From NCBI GenBank assembly GCA_903904605.1, contig CAIVDC010000112.1:1-61684 (forward strand): DNA of 61,684 nucleotides, read 5' to 3'. A program made the position numbers and the translations under genes. Positions 7,332 to 17,874 of this stretch are shown here, in pieces. Each line of letters begins with the position of its first letter. The stretch's first letter is position 1. This DNA is from an uncultured Sterolibacterium sp. GTDB taxonomy: Bacteria > Pseudomonadota > Gammaproteobacteria > Burkholderiales > Rhodocyclaceae. Below the pieces are notes generated by a model. That model saw only the letters and a list, made by a program, of their open reading frames with translations. It had not been told where the DNA came from and searched no databases.

Positions 7332-9176
7332 TCAAAGGCCGAGTCGTGCCAGCGTTTCCTTGGTCGGCACCCCTTCGGCGTCCCATCCGCGCACCTTGTA
7401 GTACTCCGGCCGCATCTTGTCGATGCCGCTGACCAGTCCCTTGGCCGGGCCGGTCTTGGCCGGTTCGGTTTTGAGGCGCTTGGGCAGGTCGTCGTCCTTG
7501 GCCGTGAATCCGGCGGCATTGTTGAACTGACGCTCCATGTTCCAGATGCGCTCGCCCATCTCGGCCAGCTTTTCCACCGTCCAGCCGCCTTCGCAGGCGG
7601 CGTCGAGCTGCGGCTGGATGTCGGGCAGTCCCCAGGCGAAGGACGTGAAGATGCAGATGCCGGCCGAATCGAAGACCGCGGTGACGTCCTGGAAGGCCTT
7701 GACCAGGTCGGCCTTGCCTTCGGTCACCAGCGGATCGGTCTTGACCGGGTTGCCAAAGACTTCGGACGACACCGTGTAGGAACGCAAGTGGCAGGCGCCG
7801 CGGTTCGACGTGGCATAGGTCAGGCCCATGCCCTGAATGCCGCGCGGATCGTAGGCCGGGAATTCCTGGCCCTTCACCGTCATGGACAGTTCCGGATGGC
7901 CGTACTTCTCGCACAGGCGCTTCGAGCCCTGGCCGATCTCCCTGCCGAAACCCTGGCCCTCCGCCGTCTTGTGGGCCAGTTCGATCAAGGCCTGAGCGGA
8001 ACCGAAGGGTGCCTCGACCCCGATCTGCTCCTTGGAAAGGACGCCCAGGGTAAAGAGCTCCATGACCGCGGCGACGGTGGCGCCGAAGGAGATCGGGTCC
8101 ATGCCGTCCTCGTTGCAGACCATGTTGGCGACGGTGATCGCGTCGAGGTCGGCGACGCCATTGTCTGCTCCCAGGGACCAGGCGCTCTCGTACTCGAGTC
8201 CGCCCGTGGCACCCCAGTATTTCGGGCTGTTGGCCACGCTCCAGTGACCCTTGTCCACCTGCGATATCCGGCCGCAGGCGATGGTGCAGCCGAAGCAGGC
8301 GGCATTGGTGACGAGATTGGCCTTGCCGTCCGTGGGACGTTTCTCGCGCATCGCCTCCGCGCCGATCTTGTTGGCGCTTTCGAATTGGACATCGCGGAAG
8401 TTGCGCGTCGGCAGCGCCCCAATCTCGTTGATCGCGTTCATCATCACCTGGGTGCCGAAAGCCGGCATCGCCTGGCCGGTCACGGCGTTGTCGGCCAGCG
8501 CTTTCTTGGCCTCAGTGGCCGCCTGCAGGAAGGTCTTGAAGTCCTTGACGGCGACGCCGCCGGTGCCGCGCACGGCAACCGCCTTGAGATTCTTCGAACC
8601 CATCACGGCGCCAACGCCGGAGCGGCCAGCGGCGCGATGCAGGTCATTGATGATGCAGGCGTAAAGCACTTGGCTCTCGCCGGCGCGGCCGATGCTGGAG
8701 ACGCGGATTTGCGGATCCTGATGGGACTTCTTGATGATCTCCTCGGTGTCCCAGGTGGTTTTGCCCCAGAGGTGAGCGGCGTCGCGCAACTCGGCCCGGT
8801 CATTCTCGATCCAGAGATAGACCGGCTTCGCAGCCTTGCCTTCGAAGATGATCATGTCCCAGCCGGCCATCTTGAGTTCAGCGCCGAAGAAACCGCCGGA
8901 GTTCGAGCAGGCGATGGCGCCGGTGAGCGGCCCCTTGGTGATCACCGAATAACGCCCGCCGGTGGACGCCATGGTGCCGGTTAGCGGCCCCGTGGCCATG
9001 ATCATCTTGTTCGCCGGCGACAGCGGATCGACCTTGGCATCGACCTCGTCTACGAAATATTTCGTCGCCAGGCCGCGCTGGCCGAGATACTGTTGTGCCA
9101 ACTCCATGTTGAGCGGCTCGGATTTGCAGCTACCGCTGGTCAGGTCAACGCGCAATACTTTTCGGGTCCATCCCAT
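7332..9176 (-). CDS. aorB: tungsten-containing aldehyde:ferredoxin oxidoreductase, large subunit
   Basis: 614 residues (about 65 kDa). Oxidises aldehydes to carboxylic acids using a tungsten bis-pterin and one [4Fe-4S] cluster. Seen: N-terminal GWTRKVLRVDLTSG, the pterin-binding GRYSVITKGPLTGA region (about 74-87), the cluster motif C294-x2-C297-x3-C301 (ACFGCTIAC) with a later Cys in DSAGIC, and AYDPRGIQGMGLTYATSNRG, typical of the family. The ATG at 9176 follows GAGGAGACGAAC. The flanking ferredoxin and FAD subunit genes place it in the AorABC subfamily described from Aromatoleum rather than the archaeal stand-alone enzymes. Likely substrates are aromatic or aliphatic aldehydes; that is inference. 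Confidence 0.93.
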   Translation of the reverse strand: MGWTRKVLRVDLTSGSCKSEPLNMELAQQYLGQRGLATKYFVDEVDAKVDPLSPANKMIMATGPLTGTMASTGGRYSVITKGPLTGAIACSNSGGFFGAELKMAGWDMIIFEGKAAKPVYLWIENDRAELRDAAHLWGKTTWDTEEIIKKSHQDPQIRVSSIGRAGESQVLYACIINDLHRAAGRSGVGAVMGSKNLKAVAVRGTGGVAVKDFKTFLQAATEAKKALADNAVTGQAMPAFGTQVMMNAINEIGALPTRNFRDVQFESANKIGAEAMREKRPTDGKANLVTNAACFGCTIACGRISQVDKGHWSVANSPKYWGATGGLEYESAWSLGADNGVADLDAITVANMVCNEDGMDPISFGATVAAVMELFTLGVLSKEQIGVEAPFGSAQALIELAHKTAEGQGFGREIGQGSKRLCEKYGHPELSMTVKGQEFPAYDPRGIQGMGLTYATSNRGACHLRSYTVSSEVFGNPVKTDPLVTEGKADLVKAFQDVTAVFDSAGICIFTSFAWGLPDIQPQLDAACEGGWTVEKLAEMGERIWNMERQFNNAAGFTAKDDDLPKRLKTEPAKTGPAKGLVSGIDKMRPEYYKVRGWDAEGVPTKETLARLGL

Positions 9177-9291
9177 GTTCGTCTCCTCTTTCTCGCTCCG
9201 CCGCGGAGCCTTCCCAAGGCGGAGCATCGTGGCACTGTGAACTTAGCGAACCCCATGCCCCTTCCTATGGAAGCGGCATGGGGACAGGCGG

Positions 9292-9768
9292 TTAACTTGC
9301 GCGCGGCTGGGTATCGGTCTTGGCCGCCCACTGGCGCATCTTGTCGAGTCCGGTCCAGTCGGCGTCGATGTAGCTGATCGCGCCGGTCGGACAAGCCGTG
9401 GCACAGGCCGGGTCGCCGCCGCAAAGATCGCACTTCTGCACCTTGCCGGTCTCGGCGACGTAATTGACCGTGCCGAACGGGCAGGCGATGGTGCAAACCT
9501 TGCAGCCGACGCAAGTCGCCTCATGAACCACTTTCGCGCCGGTAGCGGCATCGATCTTGATCGCCTCGACCGGGCAGGCATGCAGGCACCAGGCTTCGGC
9601 GCATTGGGTGCAGGTGTAGGGCACCTTGCGTCCCGCCTCCTCGAAGTTGAAGACCTTGATGCGCGACCTGGATATATTGAAGACGCCGTAATTCTCGTAA
9701 GAGCAGGCCATCTCGCATTGCAAGCAGCCTGTACATTTGTTGGGGTCTATATGCAATGATTTTTGCAT
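9292..9768 (-). CDS. aorA: aldehyde oxidoreductase ferredoxin-like subunit with four [4Fe-4S] clusters
   Basis: 158 residues (about 17 kDa). Sixteen cysteines fall in four quartets: 12/15/18/22, 53/56/61/65, 86/89/92/96 and 113/116/122/126, enough for four [4Fe-4S] clusters, as in polyferredoxin subunits of the HycB/DmsB kind. In AorABC of Aromatoleum aromaticum the equivalent subunit forms the electron-conducting spine that connects tungsten subunits to the FAD subunit. AGGAG is 8 bases before the ATG. First gene of the operon, behind the promoter at 9820-9848. Confidence 0.9.
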   Translation of the reverse strand: MQKSLHIDPNKCTGCLQCEMACSYENYGVFNISRSRIKVFNFEEAGRKVPYTCTQCAEAWCLHACPVEAIKIDAATGAKVVHEATCVGCKVCTIACPFGTVNYVAETGKVQKCDLCGGDPACATACPTGAISYIDADWTGLDKMRQWAAKTDTQPRAS

Positions 9769-9819
9769 GTGTCTGTCTCCTGTTGGATGCCTGACTTCCT
9801 GATATGCAAATGCCTGCCT

Positions 9820-9848
9820 ATTCTAGATCGGCAATTTTTATTAGCCAA
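9820..9848 (-). promoter_or_regulatory. sigma-70-type promoter of the aor operon
   Basis: On the minus strand TTGGCT (9843-9848) and TAGAAT (9820-9825) are separated by 17 bases. The site lies about 52 bases before the aorA start in the gap after the hydrolase gene. Confidence 0.55.
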
Positions 9849-9875
9849 GCATTTTCCAACACGGCGTTCGGGCGT

Positions 9876-10736
9876 TCAGGCGTTCAGCAGGAAATCCCTG
9901 ACGATGCTGACCTGCGCCTCGTCCAGCAGCATCGGTGCGTGGCCGACGCCCGGAATATCGACGCTCAGGGCATGCGGCCCCCGACTGGCCATCTGCGCCA
10001 CGGTCTCCGGCAGCAGCAGATCGGACAGGGCGCCGTGCATCACCAGCGTAGGACAGGTGATGGCGTCGTAGAGCGGCCACAGGTCGACATCCTGCCCGCC
10101 TCCCTGGTCCTGCTTGAAGGGCAAGGCGATCCCCGGGTCGTAGCAGAATTCGATCTTGCCGTCGGCGGCGCTGCGCACCACGTGTGTGGTCAAATGGCGC
10201 CACTGCAGGTCGGTGAGATTGCCGAAAGGCGCGCTGACGAAACGCACGAAAGCCTCGGCCTGGGCGAAGCTTTCGAAGCGCGGTGCCTGGCCGAGATAAT
10301 CGCCGATGCGCTGCAACGACACCGCGGTGATCGATGGTCCGACATCGTTCAGCACCAGACGGGTGATCGGCGTCTTGTCCTGGGCCGCCAGCGCCATGCC
10401 GATCAGACCGCCCATAGAGGTTCCGAGCCAACGCACGCAGTCTACATCCAGACGCGCGATCAGCGTCACCATATCCGCGGTGTACTGGGGAATGCCATAG
10501 AGGGCCTTGTATTTCAGCCAGTCGCTCTTGCCGCGACCGACCACGTCGGGGCAGATGACGCGATATTCCTGCGAGAGATTCTCGGCGAGGAAGTCGAAGT
10601 CGCGTCCACAGCGCGTCAGGCCATGCACGCAGACCAGCACCTTCGGATTGTGCGGGTCGCCCCACTCGGTATAGGCCATGCGGTGCAGGCCGGCGGGGGA
10701 GATGCACTGGACGGTGTGTTCGCGCATGACGCTCAT
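9876..10736 (-). CDS. alpha/beta-fold hydrolase
   Basis: 286 residues. Alpha/beta hydrolase landmarks in order: oxyanion-hole HGLTRCGRDFD (about 39-49), nucleophile elbow GTSMGG (about 104-109), catalytic acid in the HGALSDLLLP strand, and catalytic His in GVGHAPML near the C-terminus. No signal peptide. GGAGCATCCCC precedes the ATG. It follows comEC by 33 bases on the same strand. Substrate unknown; related proteins are annotated as esterases or as hydrolases of ring-cleavage products, which the gene cannot decide by itself. Confidence 0.8.
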   Translation of the reverse strand: MSVMREHTVQCISPAGLHRMAYTEWGDPHNPKVLVCVHGLTRCGRDFDFLAENLSQEYRVICPDVVGRGKSDWLKYKALYGIPQYTADMVTLIARLDVDCVRWLGTSMGGLIGMALAAQDKTPITRLVLNDVGPSITAVSLQRIGDYLGQAPRFESFAQAEAFVRFVSAPFGNLTDLQWRHLTTHVVRSAADGKIEFCYDPGIALPFKQDQGGGQDVDLWPLYDAITCPTLVMHGALSDLLLPETVAQMASRGPHALSVDIPGVGHAPMLLDEAQVSIVRDFLLNA

Positions 10737-10769
10737 GGGGATGCTCCTGTTCGAACGCAGTAGTCTAGC

Positions 10770-13121
10770 TCATCGCCCGTGCCAGTAGCGCGGCCGCCAG
10801 GCGCGCTCGCCACGAAGGCGCAAACCGTCCCGGGTAAAGGCGACGGTCAGCGCGCCGTCCAGGTCGGTGCGATGGATTCGCGCACCGCTGGCGCGATAGC
10901 GCTCGAACACCTGGGCATTGGGATGGTGGAAGCGATTGCGGTAGCCGACCGGAAAGATGGCGATGGCCGCGTCCGCGGCGGCGATGAATTCCGGCGTGGA
11001 AGAAGTCCGGCTGCCGTGGTGGGGCACGACCAGGACGTCACTTTTCAGGGCCGCGCCATGCCGTTCGAGCAGCGCCGCCTCCGAGACCGCTTCGATGTCG
11101 GAGGTCAGCAACGCGCTGCCGTGGGCGCTGGTCACCTTGAGCACGCAACTCATGTCGTTGGTCTTCTTCTGCACGGCATCGTATTGGGCAATCACCGGGT
11201 GCAGGACCTCGAAGCGGACCCCGTCCCAGTCCCAGGCCTGGCCGTCGGCACAGGGGAACGCCTCGACCGGATAGGCTGAGAGATCATGCTCGAAGGCGAG
11301 GGAACTCATCAGCCAGTCGACAGGCAGCGAGTCGAGCACGGCTTCGGCGCCGCCGGAGTGATCCTTGTCCTGGTGCGTGACGATCAGTCCATCAAGGCGC
11401 GGCACGCCGCGGCCGCGCAGATAGGGAACGATGATTCGGTTGCCGCTGTTGGCCTCCAGCGAGTAAATCGGCCCGGTGTCGTAGATCAGATCGTGACCGG
11501 CGGTCTGAACATGGATCGCAAGACCCTGGCCGACGTCCAGAGTGGTGACGACGGCTTCGCCCGGCAGGGGCCGCGGCGGCGGCACCAGCACCATCGGCAG
11601 CATCAGCACGGCACCCAGGAGCCGCGCCGGAAAGCCGCGCGGCAGCAGGCACCAGGCGCAACCGGCCAGCGCCAGCAGCCATGCCCAGGCCGGCGGCGCG
11701 TGCTGCTGCCAGACCGCCCAGGGGAAGCCGGCCAGCCAGGTCAGCAGCGACATCAGCCAGCCGGTGACGTGATGCGCAAGCCAGAGCAGGAAGCCCGATT
11801 GCGGCAAAACGGCGGCGAGGAGCGCCAGCGGCGTCACGACGAAGCTCACTGCGGGAATCGCGATGACGTTGGCCAGCGGCGAGACCAGGGAGAACTGCTG
11901 GAACAGGAGCAGCAGCGCCGGGATCATGCCCAGCGTCACCGCCCATTGCGCCCTGGCCCATTCGTGCAGCCAGTGACCGCTGCCCACCCGGCCGCTGCCG
12001 ATATAGAAGAGTATGCCGACCGCGCCGAAGGAAAGCCAGAAGCCCGCCGCAAGCACCGCCCAAGGATCGACCAGCAGCACCAGGCCCAGGGCCAGCGCCA
12101 GTATGCGGCTGGCAGAAATGTGGCGGTCGCTCAGCAACGCGGCCGCGACGACGCCCAGCATGTAGAGGGTGCGCTGGGCAGGCACGGCGAAGCCGGCCAG
12201 CAGGCAGTAGCCTAGCGCGGCGAGAAAGCCGCCGACCACCGCCGCCTTCTGCGCCGGCAGCCTCAGCATCAGGGCCGGGCTCCTCCGCCATAACCACGAC
12301 AGCGCAGCATAGGCGAGGCTTGCGAACATGGTTACATGCAGTCCGGAGATGCTCATCAGGTGCGTGATGCCGGTGCGAGCGAACAACCGCCACTGCTCGG
12401 CGTCGATGGCTTGCTGATCGCCGACTGCCAGGGCCGCCAGGATGCCGGCATAGGGTTCACCGGGCAGACCGGCGAAGAAGCGGTCACGGATATCCTCTCG
12501 CAGCCTGGCGATCAGGCTGCCCGGACCGGCGACAAAGGCAACGAGACGGCGATTGTCCTGCGCCGGCCGGACCAGTCCGGTGGCTCGGATGCCCGCTTCG
12601 AGCAGCCAGGCCTCGAAGTCGAAGCCGTCGGGATTGAAGTTGCCGTGCGGACGCTTGAGGCGCACTGTCAATTGCCAGCGTTCCCCGGCATGCACCTCCG
12701 ACGCGTCGGGCGACTCATCCTCGGCCTCCCGGCGCCAGCCGCGATACCAGGCCAGGGAGATATGTACAGGCAGCCGGGTCTCGGCCTGCTCGACGGAAAA
12801 ATCGAAGCGTTGCCCGTTCTCGAAGCGCTGGGGCAATCCGCTGACCACCCCGACGATGCGGATGTCGCGTCCTTCGTCGGCCACCGGCAGCTCATCGGCG
12901 AGACGAAGCTGCCCCATTGCCGCCGCCCATCCCAAGCCGGACAGGAAGGCGGCGATCGGCAACAACAGCCGCAGGCGACGGAAGAACAGGGACGAGAGCG
13001 ACAGGACAACCACACTGCCAGCGAGAATGGCGAGACTCGACGCATCGGGCAGACTGGCCTGCTGCTGCAGGCACCAGACGCCGAATGCGAAACCGGTAAT
13101 TGACATCAGCATAATCGGCAT
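10770..13121 (-). CDS. comEC: DNA internalisation competence protein ComEC/Rec2
   Basis: 783 residues, inner-membrane channel for uptake of transforming DNA. Domains: N-terminal helices and an OB-like DUF4131 region (about 1-180), the Competence domain of many membrane segments (about 220-490, containing HLMSISGLHVTM), and a C-terminal metallo-beta-lactamase-like domain with THQDKDHSGGA and VVPHHGSRTSS. Length is normal for the family. The first ATG (13121) is used; MLMSI and MSI three and five codons in are alternatives. Divergent from the DUF2062 gene with 38 bases between. Confidence 0.93.
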   Translation of the reverse strand: MPIMLMSITGFAFGVWCLQQQASLPDASSLAILAGSVVVLSLSSLFFRRLRLLLPIAAFLSGLGWAAAMGQLRLADELPVADEGRDIRIVGVVSGLPQRFENGQRFDFSVEQAETRLPVHISLAWYRGWRREAEDESPDASEVHAGERWQLTVRLKRPHGNFNPDGFDFEAWLLEAGIRATGLVRPAQDNRRLVAFVAGPGSLIARLREDIRDRFFAGLPGEPYAGILAALAVGDQQAIDAEQWRLFARTGITHLMSISGLHVTMFASLAYAALSWLWRRSPALMLRLPAQKAAVVGGFLAALGYCLLAGFAVPAQRTLYMLGVVAAALLSDRHISASRILALALGLVLLVDPWAVLAAGFWLSFGAVGILFYIGSGRVGSGHWLHEWARAQWAVTLGMIPALLLLFQQFSLVSPLANVIAIPAVSFVVTPLALLAAVLPQSGFLLWLAHHVTGWLMSLLTWLAGFPWAVWQQHAPPAWAWLLALAGCAWCLLPRGFPARLLGAVLMLPMVLVPPPRPLPGEAVVTTLDVGQGLAIHVQTAGHDLIYDTGPIYSLEANSGNRIIVPYLRGRGVPRLDGLIVTHQDKDHSGGAEAVLDSLPVDWLMSSLAFEHDLSAYPVEAFPCADGQAWDWDGVRFEVLHPVIAQYDAVQKKTNDMSCVLKVTSAHGSALLTSDIEAVSEAALLERHGAALKSDVLVVPHHGSRTSSTPEFIAAADAAIAIFPVGYRNRFHHPNAQVFERYRASGARIHRTDLDGALTVAFTRDGLRLRGERAWRPRYWHGR

Positions 13122-13159
13122 TTAACCAGAGAGCCGGTGCTTTCCGCTAGAATTCAGTC

Positions 13160-13699
13160 ATGAGGAAGCATCTTAGGAAATACCTCCCCAACCATCAGGC
13201 GATCCGGGAAAACCGCTGGCTGGCGCCCTTCGGCGACACTCTGCTGCATCCGCGGCTGTGGCATCTGAACCGACATTCGGCCGCCGGCGCGGTCGCCGCC
13301 GGGCTCTTCTGCGGGTTGATCCCCGGGCCGTTCCAGATGATCGGCGCGGCGATCTGCGCGGTGCTGTTCCGGGTCAATCTGCCCCTGGCGCTATTCACCA
13401 CGCTCTACACCAACCCGCTGACCATCGTGCCGCTCTATGTCGTGGCCTTCGCGCTGGGCAAGCTGGCCCTGGGCGGCGGCGGCGAGTTCGTCATGCCGCC
13501 CGATTACGGTCCGGAGGGGCTCTGGGCCTGGGCCCAAGCCCTGATCCACTGGATGCTGAGCCTGGGCAAGCCGCTCCTGGTCGGGCTGATCCTGCTCGCC
13601 TCACTCCTGTCCCTGGCCGGCTATGCCGCCATGCGCCTGCTCTGGCGCCTCTATCTGGTCAGGGCCTGGAAGAGGCGCCGCCACGGTCCTGCCGCATGA
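13160..13699 (+). CDS. DUF2062 family membrane protein
   Basis: 179 residues. The family pattern [32 protein letters not shown] is present over residues 31-62 (read as separate short motifs RLWHLNR and GLIPGPFQM), followed by hydrophobic segments around residues 67-100 and 130-160 and a basic C-terminus (RAWKRRRHG). Inner-membrane protein of unknown function, widespread in proteobacteria. Its stop overlaps the start of the potassium channel gene (ATGA), indicating coupled translation. Confidence 0.8.
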   Translation: MRKHLRKYLPNHQAIRENRWLAPFGDTLLHPRLWHLNRHSAAGAVAAGLFCGLIPGPFQMIGAAICAVLFRVNLPLALFTTLYTNPLTIVPLYVVAFALGKLALGGGGEFVMPPDYGPEGLWAWAQALIHWMLSLGKPLLVGLILLASLLSLAGYAAMRLLWRLYLVRAWKRRRHGPAA

Positions 13700-14736
13700 T
13701 CAGGCACTTCGGGCAACGCTTCAACCGCCGAATCTATTTCAACTTCGTCTGGTCGCTGATCGGCTTCCTGGTCATCGTCGCCATCGGCACGCTGGGCTAC
13801 AAGTGGGTCGGTGGCGACCGGTACACTTACCTCGACGCAATGTTCATGACCTTCATCACGGTCACGACCATCGGCTACGAGGAAACGATCGATCTGCACC
13901 ACAACCCGGCCGGGCAGATCTTCACCATGGTCATCGCTTTCGCCGGCGTCGGCCTGATGACTTATTTTTTTTCGACGGTGACGGCCTTCGTGCTCGAATC
14001 CGACCTCGACACCACGCTGCGGAGAAGACGCATGGAGAAAACGATCAGGAAGCTGTCCGGCCATTTCATCGTCTGCGGCTTCGGCCGCGTCGGGCGCAAT
14101 GTCTCGAAGGAACTGGAGGCAACCGGACGCCGGTATGTCGCCATCGACGAAAACGTCGAGCACCTCGAAGCCCTGAAGGAAAAACAGCCCGACCTGCTGT
14201 TTCTGACCGGCGATGCCAGCGACGACGACCGCCTGATCGAAGCCAACCTCGCCGAAGCGCGGGGCGTGTTCGCGGTCACCGGCGACGACAGCAAGAACCT
14301 GATGATCAGCCTGACCGCCAAGCAGTTGAATCCGCGGCTGCGCGTCGTGGCGCGCTGTCATGACCTGCGCAACGTGGAGAAGATGAGAAAGGCCGGCGCC
14401 GACGCCATCGTCTCGCCCGACTTCACCGGCGGCATGCGCATCGCCTCGGCGATGATCCGTCCGCACGTCGTCTCCTTCCTGGACGAAATGCTGCGTTCCG
14501 AACACAAGCTGCGCGTCGAGGAGGCTGTGCTGCCCGACGATTTCAAGCCCCGCCCCCTCGGCACGCTGCACCTCACGAGCGACGACTATGTTCTCCTGGC
14601 GGTGCGCACGCGCGACGACTGGCAGTTCAATCCGGCCAAGGATTTCATGTTGCGGCCTGGCTTCACCCTGGTCGCCATGGCCACGCCGGGCGGCCGCCTG
14701 GAACTGGAAGCGGCGCTCGCCCCGGTCGACTTGTAG
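13696..14736 (+). CDS. potassium channel protein with RCK (TrkA-N) domain
   Basis: 346 residues. Two membrane helices (about 16-36 and 73-93) flank a pore loop with filter TVTTIGYEE at residues 55-63; K+ channels carry T-x-G-Y/F-G, so the Glu after GY is a variant seen in some bacterial channels. A Rossmann RCK domain follows ([11 protein letters not shown] about 115-125), then a TrkA-C-like part. It resembles two-helix channels of the MthK/Kch type. A run of eight T lies inside the second helix codons without breaking the frame. Confidence 0.88.
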   Translation: MIRHFGQRFNRRIYFNFVWSLIGFLVIVAIGTLGYKWVGGDRYTYLDAMFMTFITVTTIGYEETIDLHHNPAGQIFTMVIAFAGVGLMTYFFSTVTAFVLESDLDTTLRRRRMEKTIRKLSGHFIVCGFGRVGRNVSKELEATGRRYVAIDENVEHLEALKEKQPDLLFLTGDASDDDRLIEANLAEARGVFAVTGDDSKNLMISLTAKQLNPRLRVVARCHDLRNVEKMRKAGADAIVSPDFTGGMRIASAMIRPHVVSFLDEMLRSEHKLRVEEAVLPDDFKPRPLGTLHLTSDDYVLLAVRTRDDWQFNPAKDFMLRPGFTLVAMATPGGRLELEAALAPVDL

Positions 14737-14760
14737 GTCGGGCTGAAGCCCGGCCTGCAG
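14737..14760 (+). repeat. 24-base dispersed repeat, copy A
   Basis: Imperfect hairpin-forming element immediately after the channel gene. It differs from copy B (19576-19599) at two of 24 positions, both C/T changes. Both copies sit directly behind a stop codon. Confidence 0.55.
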
Positions 14761-14763
14761 AAC

Positions 14764-15556
<793 letters not shown>

Positions 15557-15564
<8 letters not shown>

Positions 15565-16810
15565 AGCGCAGCGCTTCCGCCGGATTGACACGCGACGCGC
15601 GCCAACTGGGATACAGGGTCGCCACCAGCGTGAGCAGGAAAGAGACGCTGGCAATGATCCCGACATCGTGCCACTGCAGGTCCGAGGGCAGCTCGGAGAT
15701 GTAATAGACATCCTTGGCCAGGAACTGCATTCCGATCAAATGTTCCAGGGCCGGCACCACGACGGCGACGTTTTTCGCCAGCAGGACGCCGCCGGCAACG
15801 CCCAGCGCCAGGCCGATGGCGCCGATCAGCGCGCCCTGCACGATGAATACCGCCATGATGCTGCCCGGACTCGCCCCGAGCGTGCGCAGGATGGCGATGT
15901 CGGCCTGCTTGTCGGTGACCGCCATGACCAGCGCGGAAACGATATTGAATGCCGCCACGGCGACGATCAGGAGCAGGATCAGGAACATCATGTTCTTTTC
16001 GATGGCGATCGCACGGAAGAAATTGGCATGGCTTCGGGTCCAGTCGGAGATCAGGGTATCGGCGTCGAGACCGCGCAGCAGCTCGCGCGCGACGCTGGGT
16101 GCGGCGAACAGGTCGTCGAGCTTCAGGCGCACGCCGGAGACGCGATCCCCCATGCGGTAGAGTTTCTGGGCATCGGAGAGATGAATCAGGGCCATGCCAG
16201 AGTCATACTCGAACATGCCGACCTCGAAGATGCCGACCACCTTGAACTGTTTCACCCGCGGCAGGATCGCCGCGGGCGTCACCAGTCCCTGCGGCGCGAT
16301 CAAGGTCACCTTGTCGCCGGTATACACCTGGAGGGCACGTGCCAGTTCCGAACCGAGAATGATGCCGAACGCCCCGGCTTGAAGATCGGCAAGATGGCCG
16401 CTCTTCATGTGCTGCTCGAAATCGGCGACCTTCTGCTCGGCCGCAGGGAGCACGCCGCGGACCATCACGCCGCGCACCGTCTGGTCGAAGGAGAGCATGC
16501 CCTGGCCGGCGACATAAGGCGCGGCGGCCAGGACGTGCGGATTCTGGGCCGCCTGACTCGCCGTCCGGGTCCACTCGGACAGCTCGCCGTTGGCTCCGGT
16601 AATCTGGATATGCGAGGCGACGCCCAGAATGCGGGTGCGCAACTCCTTCTGAAAACCGTTCATGACCGAGAGCACGACAATCAAGGCGGCCACGCCGAGG
16701 GCGATGCCCAGCATGGAGATCAGCGAGATGAAGGAGATGAAATGATTTCTGCCGGCATCGCGCTTCTTCGGGCGCGTGTAACGCAGGCCTATCCAGAGTT
16801 CGTAGCGCAT
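15557..16810 (-). CDS. lolC: lipoprotein-releasing ABC transporter permease LolC/LolE family
   Basis: 417 residues from [13 protein letters not shown], the usual LolC/E N-terminus; an ATG three codons earlier (16819) is possible. Membrane segments are at about residues 27-50, 270-300, 315-345 and 375-400 with a large periplasmic domain between the first two, the MacB/FtsX topology. The motif [20 protein letters not shown] is typical. Only one permease gene is present with lolD, as in species where a single LolF-type subunit replaces LolC and LolE; which it is cannot be settled here. Confidence 0.92.
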
Positions 16811-16833
16811 GGACCTCATGTTAGCATGGGCCC

Positions 16834-17874
16834 ATGCAAGTCCATTTGGTCCTTCCCGGCCTCCTCTGGCCGAGCAAGGCGCTTTACGATACCGCCTCCG
16901 ATCTCGAACTGCCGGCGCTCTCGCGGCTCCTCGGGCGCGGCCGCATCACCTGGCAGCCGCCGTTGCCGACGGAAACCTGGCTTTGCCGGGAGTTTCGCAT
17001 CCTCGCCGATGAGCCGCCCGCAGCGGCGCTGCGCCTGCTCGGTGAAGGCGGCAACCCCGGCAGCGGCTTCTGGCTGTGCGCCGACTCCAGCCACCTGAGA
17101 TTCGAGCAGGGCCGGCTCACCCTCGCCGGCGGCAGGCTAGGCGTCGGGGAGCGCGAGATGCGGCAGGTCGCCGAGGCGGTGAGCGCGCATCTGGCAGCGT
17201 ATCTGCCCGGCTTCGCCGAGTTCATCGCGGGCAAGGAGAGCGGTTGGGGCCACGCCTATCTGCGCATGAAGAGCGCGCCGCAGATCACCACCACGCCGCT
17301 CTCGGCCGTGGTCGGGCGGAACATTCAGTCGGCACTGCCGCGCGGACCGGAGGCCCCGTTCTGGCTGCGCCTGGCCAACGAGTTGCAGATGCTGCTCCAC
17401 GCCTTGAGCTTGAACCGGGAACGTGAAGCACTCGACCTGGCCAGCCTGAATACCCTGTGGTTCTGGGGCGCAGGCACTCTCCCGGTGCGTTCGGCCGATG
17501 CCGAAAATCATTACGACGCGATTGCCACCGACAACGCCCTGCTCACGGGGATTTCCGCCTGGGCCGGGATATCCCGGCTGGCCCTGCCTGGCAGCGCCGG
17601 CGAACTGCCCCGTTCGGGCAGGACGCTGCTCTTCGAGGAGGAACTGCTCCTGCCCGCTCAGGAGATGGATGCCCTCGCCTGGCGAAACTCGCTTGCCCGG
17701 ATCGAGCGCGACTGGCTCGCCCCGCTCGCCGCAGCGCTAGCCTCCGGCGGCATCGAGAGCCTGCGGCTTTCGGCGCTGGGCGAAGAGGCCGGCTTCGAGC
17801 TTAGGGTCGGACGCCGCGACCTGATGAAATTCTGGCGCCGCCCCGTCGCCTTGCACCGGCTCGCGCCGCCATGA
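16834..17874 (+). CDS. RpfE-like conserved protein (phosphoglycerate mutase-like annotation in relatives)
   Basis: 346 residues without signal peptide or clear catalytic motif. N-terminal MQVHLVLPGLLWPSK, a middle segment GWGHAYLRMKSAPQITTTPL, and NTLWFWGAGTLP are the recognisable conserved stretches. Relatives are called RpfE-type regulatory protein or phosphoglycerate mutase. The order rpfE-like, recJ, prfB, lysS is also found in the Xanthomonas rpf region, which supports the RpfE label. The stop overlaps the recJ start (ATGA). Biochemical function unknown. Confidence 0.65.
   Translation: MQVHLVLPGLLWPSKALYDTASDLELPALSRLLGRGRITWQPPLPTETWLCREFRILADEPPAAALRLLGEGGNPGSGFWLCADSSHLRFEQGRLTLAGGRLGVGEREMRQVAEAVSAHLAAYLPGFAEFIAGKESGWGHAYLRMKSAPQITTTPLSAVVGRNIQSALPRGPEAPFWLRLANELQMLLHALSLNREREALDLASLNTLWFWGAGTLPVRSADAENHYDAIATDNALLTGISAWAGISRLALPGSAGELPRSGRTLLFEEELLLPAQEMDALAWRNSLARIERDWLAPLAAALASGGIESLRLSALGEEAGFELRVGRRDLMKFWRRPVALHRLAPP

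Noticed and set aside
9860-9890. Three near-identical GGCGTTC units
   Set aside because: Only a short local repeat, partly inside the hydrolase stop region; not spaced like operator or CRISPR repeats.
13960-13975. Run of eight T in the K+ channel gene as a frameshift
   Set aside because: The frame is continuous on both sides and the protein is complete.
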